64,000 bases of DNA from positions 11,000,501-11,064,500 of the forward strand of contig NC_069662.1 of the NCBI RefSeq assembly GCF_027244095.1. Reading direction: 5' to 3'. Source of the DNA: Hemicordylus capensis (lineage: Eukaryota > Chordata > Lepidosauria > Squamata > Cordylidae). Position numbers and translations under genes: made by a program. The notes under the pieces are model-generated. The model worked only from the letters and a program-made list of their open reading frames with translations. It searched no databases and had not been told where the DNA came from. Shown piece by piece: positions 44,061 through 54,400 of the stretch. Numbering within the stretch: position 1 is the stretch's first letter; the number at the start of each line of letters is the position of its first letter.

Positions 44061-45388
44061 ATCTGTCTAGATATACTGCCATGCATTTGGGATCACACCC
44101 TTCCCCCAAAGAGCTGAAAAGAGCATACAGAGGACTGATCTCATTTCATCTTTGTAACAGCCCTGTGAGAATGCAGCAGGGAAGGAGAAAGAGGAAGGAG
44201 AGAGGGAGATTAGTCCAACGCCACCCGGTGACCTCATGCCCAAAAAGGGATATGAAACTAGATCTCCCTAGTGCCATTATTTGTACTGTACCCACTACAC
44301 TCTCTTTCCCATTCAGCTTTTGGCCCAGCTTTCTCACCCCGTACTTTGCTGTAACCAACACTGAATACATGCAAGAATGAAATAATGGTGAATTCTTCCT
44401 CCATTTTTTCTTCCCTCTGCTTTCTTCAACATCATCTGTTGCCCCATTGAGCCAGTTCTTTACTGTAAGCCTCTTGGGGTAGAAGCCTGTCTAATTTTTT
44501 GTTAGGGGCCATGTGTATGAATAGCACTATATGGGTGAGTTCTTCTGACCTGCGCCATGCAAGGCATATACTCTCCAATTTCAGTTGTAAACACCTGGGG
44601 ATTTTCAGCAATGTCAGGTTGGCATCGCACCAGCCTGAAATTGAAATGGAGATTGGTAAACTAGGGTTTGATCATTCCTATCCTACACTTCATAAGATGC
44701 TCCAGCTGATGTCCATTGTATCACACCCCTCTTTATCCTTACAACCATCTTGTGTGGTAGGCTAGGATGAGAAAGAATAATTGACTCAACATCAGCCAGA
44801 CAGTTTCATGGCTAAGGGAGGATTTGAACCTGGGTCTCCTCAGTCCTAGTCAAGCTCTCAGAATCAAGGGTTCCCCAACTTTAGATACCCAGATGTTGTT
44901 GGACTGCAGTTTCCATCTTCCCCAGCCAAAATGCCCTAGCCTTGGTGACTGGTGATGACGGTAGACCACCAAGGTTTAGGGACCCAAAGTCTTGATCCCC
45001 TGCTCTAAACCACTATGCCTAGATGTGAATATACTCCAAATCTCTCAGGTATACGGAAATATGGTCAGGATCTCACTGCCTAGTTTCTTTGGTAATTGGG
45101 GCATCTGCAACAAACAAAATGGGAAGTATCAAAGTAGTCAGAAAGTCACAACAGCAACTGCTGACTGGCCAGTCCATTTCCATTTTCTATTTCTATTTCT
45201 AACCACTTAGATGCTGTCCTTTGATGTGTAGCATCCTCTCAGCACTGTAACTATGCAAAACAGAGTTTGGCCCACAACAGTTCTCCCCTCATGTAAGAGA
45301 CACAGACTCTGCCTTGGAGAAGAAGACTGAGGATTCCCAGAGACCAGCATCTGAGCTACAAGCCCAGTGGTGAGAGATCTCACTCAGC
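44061..45388. other. Intergenic; upstream of the Ig receptor gene
   Basis: 44870-44985 looks like a diverged palindromic MITE (ggttccccaactttag, agatgttgttggactgcag, then aaggtttagggacc). The last ~150 bp before 45389 are probably 5' UTR. No TATA box was supported. Confidence 0.35.
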
Positions 45389-45419
45389 ATGGATGTTACC
45401 CTCTTGGTTCCCATGCTAG
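45389..45419 (+). CDS. Ig receptor exon 1 (signal peptide part 1)
   Basis: ATG in context CAGCATGG codes MDVTLLVPML, ending in phase 1 at a GTATGT donor. The short first exon is typical of LRC genes. Confidence 0.75.
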
Positions 45420-48400
45420 GTATGTACCTCAACATTTCTGTCCCTCCTTTCCTTTTAACCTTCTCTTTGGCATTCCCTTGAGTTTTATTAGAGACGACGC
45501 TGAAATTTCAAAAAGGTGAGATTTGAAATGAAAGCCAGGATCCCTCCCTGGGGATGGGGAACATCCCTCCCTGGGTGGAGGAATAGGACCCCTCCCTCGG
45601 AGGGGGATATCCCTTCCTAGGGGGTGAAAATTTCAGGGGAAACCAATGAATTTCTATAAGAAAATGGAATCGGCGGATTTTGGCTCACCCTACTTGCTTT
45701 CGTTTGATTCACATCCTTAACCTTTGTCTTGCAGCATTTTAAAGACATCTGCTTTTTTAGAAATGTATGAGCAGAAGAATGCAAATGACGTTTTATAGTC
45801 CATGAGCCAGGCCCACAAATTTCAGCCATCGATACACCTCAGGTGCCACCAGCACCATCTTTTGGGAACATTGACCTCCCCACCGCCAGAGATGGAAGAC
45901 TGATGTTGGCATTGTTCCACTTATTGCTTCCTCTGCACCACCACCCCTTACTTATCCCTACCCCCAAATGATGAGGGTAAAATTGCAGTCATTTTTGCAC
46001 AACAGAAAGGGTTAGAGTCAGGATCAGTGGTGGGGGTATCAATGAAGAAATAATTGCATTCTTTCCATGGAATTCTCTTTGGAGGACATTCCTGACAATT
46101 TTCATTTCCATTCCTCTGACATCAATACATCTTTTATAATAGTGTTTGAGGATCTACACATGATTCGTGTTTGGAGCCTAACCAGGCTCTGTGGGGAGAG
46201 TGGGTTTAGCCCGCTCTCCCCATATACGAGCAGGGAGCTTGCCTGGGCAGCCAGATCGGCCACCCACACGGCTACCAGCTCCATCACGGATCTGCTCAAT
46301 GAATCGCAAGAGATTACAGAGGCTTCTTCTACTACTACTGCTACTACTACCACTACCACCACCACCACTACTACTACACTACCCCTATTTATATAACACT
46401 TTTCAACAAAGATTTCCAAAGCAGTTTCCATAGAAAAATATCTATATATATAATTCTCTAAGGCCTATCCATGGCTAATTCCATGTGTGGCAGTTCTCAC
46501 AAGAGTTTGCAAGCAGAAGCAGCATGGTGATTGGGCAGTGGAGATTCCATAGGCAGATAGGGAGGAGGAGTCTGTGTCACCATTGTGACTGGGCAGTGGG
46601 GATTCCATATGCAGATAGGGAGGAGGAGCCTGTGATGGTTAAGGTCAATTGGAATGCAGCTGTTACTGGTCGGAAGATGTGCTTGATTGGAGAGGAGAGG
46701 AATCTATATATATAAAAGGATAGTGGGCAGGGATCTGTGAAGGGAAGGGTCGTGAGGGAGGAAAGAGCCCCTTCAGGAGAAGGAGGCTGGCACTTGCAAA
46801 TTAGATGCAGAAACAAGATAAACAAGATCTGGTAACTCAGGAAGGGGGAGGGGAGGGAGGGGAGGAGAGAGAAAGAAAGGAGGGGAAGAGAGAAAGAAGG
46901 AAGGGTGAGGGGTGGGCATGAGCCTGTCAATGGCCTGAGGGGAACGAGTGGCCATGGAGGCACCTACTGGCAGCAAGGAAGGGCCCAGACATCCACTGCT
47001 GCTGTTTGGGGCTACTGAGGTCATTGGCAGAGGGGGGGAGGCAGGCAAGGGATGGGGACGGGCCTGTCAGCAGCCTGAAGGGATCAAGTGGCCATGGTGA
47101 TGGCAGCAGCAAGGAAGGGCCCAGTTAACTGCTGCTGCTCCTGCTGCCGCTGCTCCTGCTACTCCTGTGGGGAGGAGCAGGAGCAGGGCTCGGGTGAGAG
47201 TGATGAGGTCTTTGGATTAAGGGGCTGCAGCTTGGCCAATAGGTGCCAGCAATGCTGCAGCCACGTCCAAGAGGGGTGAGGGAGATTAAAGGGATGGAGG
47301 AAGAGGAGGAGCAGGAGCAGGAGTGCGGCTCAGGTGAGGGTGGAGAGATCTCTGAGGTGAGGGGTGGAGCTGTAGCAGGGGGGTGAGGGGAGCAATCAAG
47401 CACTAGCACACAGGTGCTCTGCATGGGTTAAGCTAGTTAGGATGGTCCCCTGTCCCCAAAGGGCTCACAGTCTAAAAAGAAACATAAGGTAGGCAACCCC
47501 TTGCTCAGTGCAGGAACAGACAGTAGTCCCAACAGGGTGGCCTAGATCAGGGATTCTTAATGTTGTGTCTCCAGGTGTTATTGGACTTCAACTCCCATAC
47601 TCCCCAACCAAAGATCACTGGGGCTGGGGATTATGAGAGCTGAAGTCCAATAACATCTAAGGACCCAACGTTGAGAATCCCTGGCCTAGATGGTCAGGTG
47701 AGACCATGGTGGTAGACTAATTATCGTTCACGGGCATGGTCTGAAGGCACTTGTTGCAGCTTCCTTGCCGAAGCTAGGTGGGTTTGGGTCTCAGCCTGTT
47801 TGGGTGGGAGACTTCCAAGCAGCCTTGGTTATGCCACCTTTGCATTTAAGGTGGTATATATGATCAATCATGGATGTTTCCTTTCAGGCATGGAAGAAAG
47901 GTGGATATCACGAAGGTACTTGATTAATGAAGTCCATGACAGTTTGCAGCCCTAGTTTCAGACTTGTGCTTTCTTATTTCTTTCTCTCTTCCAGTTTTAC
48001 TCCATGTTGTGCTCCAACCAGGATCAAATGAAGGTAACCTTCAGACTTTTCTCCCCAGTATGATGTTGGTTTGGGGAAGAGATGGTGAGGCGGGTCTCAC
48101 AATCAGTGAAACCCACCATAACAGGGTTTGCGGGGAGAGTGGGCTTAGCCTAAATTTAGGGAGAGCGGGTTTAGCCTATGCTTTTGCACCTAAATGAGGA
48201 TTGTGAGATTCTCTAGGAGAAAGGCCTTCCTTCCAGTTGTGATGGAAGGAACTGTGACTTGGTGGTAGCACATCTGTTTTGAATGCAGAAAGTGTCCGGG
48301 GCAATCCTTGCCAGCATCCCCAGATAGAGTTGGGGGCAAAGAGACCCCTGCCTCAAATCCCAGAGAGATGCTCCCAGTCAGTGTAGACAATGCTGAGTTT

Positions 48401-51400
48401 GATGGACCAATGGCCTGACTCAATATACAGCCGCTGCATATGGTTCTATGGAGATAAAATGTTGAGGAGATTCTCACGATCCACCAAAAGTGGGCTAAGG
48501 GAGCCTAGCCCACTTTGGGAGGATCGCCGTGCGGCTCCCGGCAGCAAACCCTCCTAATTCCCCCTCCCCTTAGACGAGGTTAGCAGAGCAAGCACTCTGC
48601 TAACCTCGTCTATTTGATCATGTATTGCCGTGGCGTGGCTGCACGCCATGGCAACACACGAGGAGACCCCCGCCGGGAGGCTAAAACAAGCCTCCCGGCC
48701 CTGGGGGTCTCTCTAGAATGCCCCACGTACTTGCGCGGGGCATCCTGGAACTTCCAGGGGCGGCACGGCCCCCGATCCCCTCAGCCCCCGCTGGCTCTGT
48801 GACGGAGCTGCCAGTCGTGTGGGCAGCCAATCTAGCTGCCCAAGGCTGCAGGAATGATCATCTGTGGGGAGAGCGGGCTTATTCCCCGCAAACCCCATTC
48901 AGGTGAGTCTCACTGATCATGAGACATGCCTCATTGTGTGGAGTGGCTCTGAATTCTGAGTTACCAGTGGTCCAGATCTTAGGGCTTTTGAAATCCGTCT
49001 TCTTCTTGGAAACCTCTTGACCCCCTGCCCCACCAGACAGATCCCTCTGCTTTCATTCCAGAGGCTCTGCGACCCCCTCGGCTCTCCATTCACCCCCAGC
49101 AGCTGGAATATTTTGAAGGAGAGAAGGTGGAACTGATCTGTTCTGCAGATTCCCACTCCGCAGTGGAGGGCTACAGGTTCTTCAACAAGAGCGGAGGGCC
49201 CATCTCTACGGTGCCCACCATTCCATTTCAAGAGGGCCGTCTGATTCTTAGGGTTCAGATGGAGAGCACTGGCGATTACAGCTGCGATTACTGGATAGGA
49301 AATGGGAGCGGAGGAGCCACATCTGCACGAAGCAACGCCATCTCGCTCCGAGTCAAGGGTAGGTTGGTCTTTCCTCAGATGGCACACAGAAGTGTCAGCA
49401 CCGGCCTGTCTACATCACCCAGCCTCATCCTTGGGGTGGGGGGTTGAATCAGGATAATTGTCCCGAGCCCTGCATCATCCTAGGTCCCACAGAGATTCCT
49501 GCCTGGATTCTCCCTGTCCCCACCACCATCTGCCCCAAAGCATGGCTCCCAACCCCATGCTGAGGGGGCCCTGCTGGATTGGAGTGCAGCTGCTGTGACA
49601 GGAGCTGCACTCTGGGAAGGTGGTTGTGGGGAGGGGAGGTTCTGGGCAGGAAACTATGCACCGCGACCGCTTTGCCACAACCCTGACTTTCCTGGGCCCG
49701 GCCTGCAAGCCGTCTATGGAGAGCTCAGGAGGAGAGCTAGCCTTGTCTTAGCAAGCCTGAATTGTCCCCGTTGCTAAGCAGGGTCTGCCCTGGCTTGCAT
49801 TTGAATGGGAGACTACATGTGTGAGCACTGTCAGATGTTTCCCTTAGGGGGTGGGGATGGGGCCGCTCTGGGCAGAACATCTGCAGGCTTGCATGCAGAA
49901 ATTTCCAAATTCCCTCCCTGGCATCTCCAAGCTAGGGCTGAGAAAGACTCCTGCCTGCCACTTTGGAAAGCATTGTAAGCATTGTAAGATTGTGAGATGC
50001 CTCCCTATCTCTGGCAACTTTTAAAAAGGCACTGAAGACACATTTATTCACCCAGGCTTTTAATTAGATTTATAGTTTTAAATTTTTAATACTGGGTTTT
50101 AAATGTTTTTAAATGATTTTGTTAATTGAGGTGATGTTTTTTATGATTTCAATTGTAAACCGCCCAGAGACACAAATTGTGGGTGGTATAGAAATATTTT
50201 AAATACCAAATAAAATAAGAAGAAATAAAATAAATAAATAAATTCCCCTTAGGGGAAGGGGCCATTCTGGGCAGAGCACCTGCATGCTATCATGCAGAAG
50301 CTTCCGAGTTCCCTCCCTGGCATCTCCAAGACAGGGCTGAAAGAAATTCCTGCCTGCAACCTTGGAGAAGCCGCTGCCAGTCTGTGAAGACAATTCTGAG
50401 CTAGACAGACCAATGGGCTGACTCAGTATATGGCAGCTTCCTCTGTTCCTATGACTCACTCCCACCCACCCCCTTGCCTCCATCTGCCAGAGAATCAGCA
50501 AGCAGGGCCTGGATCCTACTCAGGGCTGTGGCTACTATTGAGCAAGAAGGGGACAGTTTCCCTGGGGCCCTTGAAAAGACGTGTCTTTAATTGCTATGCC
50601 TCTGATCCTAGTCCTGTAAGTAAAGAGATTATTAGCCCACATAGGAGCAGGGCACTTTTGACTCTGAAGTTAGCTTCTAGCAAGTGCGGAACTCTTTCAT
50701 AATCTATTTCCACATGATGTTATGCATGTAACGTTCCAGAAGAGCGAAATGCTCTGCTTTCAACATCTTTGGAATTCCCACCAGCCCAAATAGAAAAGTC
50801 TTAGGTATGACTTTCATTTTTGTTTATGCATTAAAATAACATGGAACAAAATAAGCAGAGTCTTTTGATGACGCAAGACACTTTGTTGTTTTTGCTGCTA
50901 AATGATGCAGTTATGTAGCTAACTCTGGTTTCTTGAAAAACATTACAGTTGTGAACAGAGATGCTCATTGGTCATTTTGGAGCCTGGACTTAAAGGCCTT
51001 TGGAGGGCCCCCTCCCCTGCAAATTAAGCATAATCATGCTCCACCAGGCGACCACACCACCCAGGACAGACTAAAGAGGATTTGGGGGGCCCCAGGGGCT
51101 GTGGAGGCCCTGGACTCTGGCCCCGAAGTCCAGGGGCAAGAGCACCTCTGGTTGTGAAACGTTAAGGACAGGACAGCAGATTCTGGCCAAGTGCTGATTT
51201 GTCCACTAGGTGGCAGCAAGGAGCAGTCAATACACCAATTGTGGTGATCTTTCTGGCTGTTTCTGTCTACTCTTTGAACACTTTTAAAATTCCTTTTATC
51301 ATATATGAGAATCTCATTACCAATTTGTAAAGATGAAAAGGCACCTTATTTCTGTAAACTGTCAATTGGATGCTGCTTCTGATAGTGGTGGTTGTTATTG

Positions 51401-54400
51401 TTATTATAAACTGACATACCATACAAGGTTCTGCCCAGTAATGTTGCAGGTATGTAATTTGCACAAATACTAAAGTTCTACAAACATTACACAAAAGTAA
51501 GGCCATTGGAAATAATGGGCTTACCCGTGTGTAGTATCAGCTGTGCGACTTGCGTCTATGCAGTGTTGCTGGGTGTATACGCAATGTTACTGACCAATCA
51601 CCGTATGCCAGCCACTGAAAGTTTCAAATTCCCTTAAGACTGAAGGCAAACTTTGGCTGAATAGTAGTTCCTTCACTATAGGACAGGGTTCTGGAGACTT
51701 GGCTCCGCAGATGCTTTTGGATTACAACTCCCATCATCCCCATGCACAATAAAAAGGATGATGGGAGTTGTAGTCCAACATCGGGGGGGTGAAGTCTGAG
51801 AACCCCTTCTGTAGGAAACTGTGTGGATCACAGGTGTAGCTGAACACGTATGAAGAATGCACTTGGCTACAGACGCACGGGGCAGGAAACTGTGACAGGG
51901 AAAGTCTTTGTGCTGCATGCATAAATGTCAAAAGAGACATGACCCTCATCATGTCTGTTCTAGGCTCATGTGCTCTAAGCACATGAGCTCATACTAGGTC
52001 TGACATGCAAAGTGACGGCCACATATGAAGTTGTGGCAGGTGTTCAACCCCAAAGACACTGGCATCTTCTCTCTGCCATCTGGAAGTTTCAACAAAGCTA
52101 AACATTTATGGAAAGGAGAGCTGGTCTTCTGGTAGCAAGCATGACTTGTCCCCTTAGCTAAGCAGGGTCTGCCCTGGTTGCATATGAATGGGAGACTAGA
52201 AGTGTGAGCACTGGAAGAGATTCCCCTCAGGGGATGAAGCCTCTCTGGGAAGAGCAGAAGGTTCTAAGTTCCCTCCCTGGAAGCATCTCCAGGATAGGGC
52301 TGAGAGAGATTCCTGCCTGCAACCTTGGAGAAGCTGCTGCCAGTCTGTGTAGACAATACTGAGCTAGATGGTCCTATGGTCTGACTGAGTATATGGCAGC
52401 TTCCTATGTTCCCATGTTCCTGAACGAAAAGCAGCTTATACCGTCAGACCTCTGTGCCATCTGTTTTTGTATACCGCCCTGAGACATTTGTTTTCGGCAG
52501 TACAGAAATTGAATCAATCAATCAAGAACAATCTACCAGCAGCTCTCCAGGGTTTTAGGCACGGGTTTTCTCAGCCTGGTCTCGGAATCAGGCCTTCTCA
52601 GTAGTCACCCCTTAGAGAGAGCCATCGAGATCTCTCTTTTCCGCTTGGCTTTTAACCATATTTATTGGGGTTTCATGGTTCGTAAATTAGTTTTATGTTG
52701 CTGTTTTCAACGGTTTCAGTTTTGATTGTGAAACGCCCTGAGCCATTTTGGGATGGTCGGTATAAATGAAATGAAATGAAATGAAATGGCAGGGACTGAA
52801 TCTGGGACCTCCCACATACAAAACAGGTTCTCTGCCCCTCACTCCACCTCACACCCCCCCCCGCCAGCTCTAGTCAGACTCCAGTCAGGCTAACATGCAA
52901 GGAAAAAGGTCTTTCCCTTCACTATTACATTTGAGGCTCCTTTGTTAGTCTGACCAGCTCTTACCAGCCACATTTGGCCAAGGATATCACCAATGAGGCT
53001 ATGGATGAGTTTGCCATGGAGAACAGGGCAGTGCTAACCCATGTCAGAAACGGGAAGTGGAGGAGAGAACCTATTTATTTAGTTAGTTATTATAAACTGC
53101 CTTTCGATATTCCTTTCCAATTTGCATGCAATTAAAAGCAGAAAATAATCCTGTATTCCAGGAGCATCTTATTCCTGTTGAAATCAAAGGAAAAAATTAA
53201 GGAATGCCTATATTGTCCTTTTGGTCACCTAATGGTGTAGTGGGGAAATGACTTGATTAGCAAGCCAGAGGTTGCCGGTTCGAATCCCTGCTGGTATATT
53301 TCCCAGACTATGGGAAACACCTAAATTGGGCAGCAGCAATACAGGAAGATGCTGAAAGGCATAATCTCATACTGTGTGGGAGGAGGCAATGGTAAACCCC
53401 TCCTGTATTCTACCAAAGACAACCGCAGGGCTCTGTGGTCTCCAGGACTTGACATGAATGCGACCAAACAATTTACTTTTATATTGTCCTTTTTAATTTT
53501 AACTAGCTAACCTGGCGCAGAGCATCTGTGCCCCTAGTTTTCCCTGTCTCTCCTCCCCATCTTAATTTCTTTCTCCCCCACTTCAGCCCCATTTCTTTCT
53601 CGCCCCACCCAGCCCATTCTCCCTCGGTGGCCAGGCTGCTTTTCCTCACTGGCGGCCACTGCTTCCCCTGCGCTAATCCGCAGCTCGCTCACGAACTCTC
53701 GCAAGAGCTGCCACACATGGGATTAGTGACGGGTATATTTAAGAAAATTCAATCTATAGATGGGGTGGAATTTGAGGAATTTTCCTCAACATGTCAGCCC
53801 ATTATTTCGAACAACCCATTTCTAAAGCTGACAAAACCAGTGGATATCAGCATGCCTTGTAGCAGTGAGTTCCACGAAGTAATTCTACATTGTGCAGAAA
53901 GAATGGACGAATAATTCCCCTAAGACTGACCGTGTTTACAGAAGGTATTCCTGGATCTCTCTCCTATCTCTATCTCTATCTCAATATGTTTTCCATATAT
54001 TTTTCATAATAAAAAGCCAGGAAAATCACCAAGCTTGCGTTCAGTAGAAACCTAGAGACTCCAGGCCCATCCTGGAGGAAGAGCTGGCAACCACACAAAC
54101 ACACACAGACACACACACAACACACACTTTTCAAGATGGAGGCATGAGGTTTCTCTCTCTCTGTGCATTGCATTACAAAATCTGAATGCTGCCATTTCTT
54201 TTTGACAGAAGCTCCTGCTGCCCCATTCCTCTCTTTGAATCCCAGTCTCCCTGAATACAACTGGGGAGACGACGTCAGCCTCGTGTGCTCAGCTCCACTC
54301 GAAACCAAGAAGGTCTCGGAATTTCAATATTATGGCGAAAGAGTTGCCATTTCGGCTGTGGCTTCCTCCTACATCCACACTTACAACCTCAGCATCATGG

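Noticed and set aside
46577-47424. Pro/Ser-rich minus-strand frames
   Set aside because: Purine-rich Helitron interior read backwards; low complexity.
53222-53475. Possible tRNA gene
   Set aside because: A and B boxes are present, but the sequence continues into a Sauria-type SINE body and does not fold as a complete tRNA.
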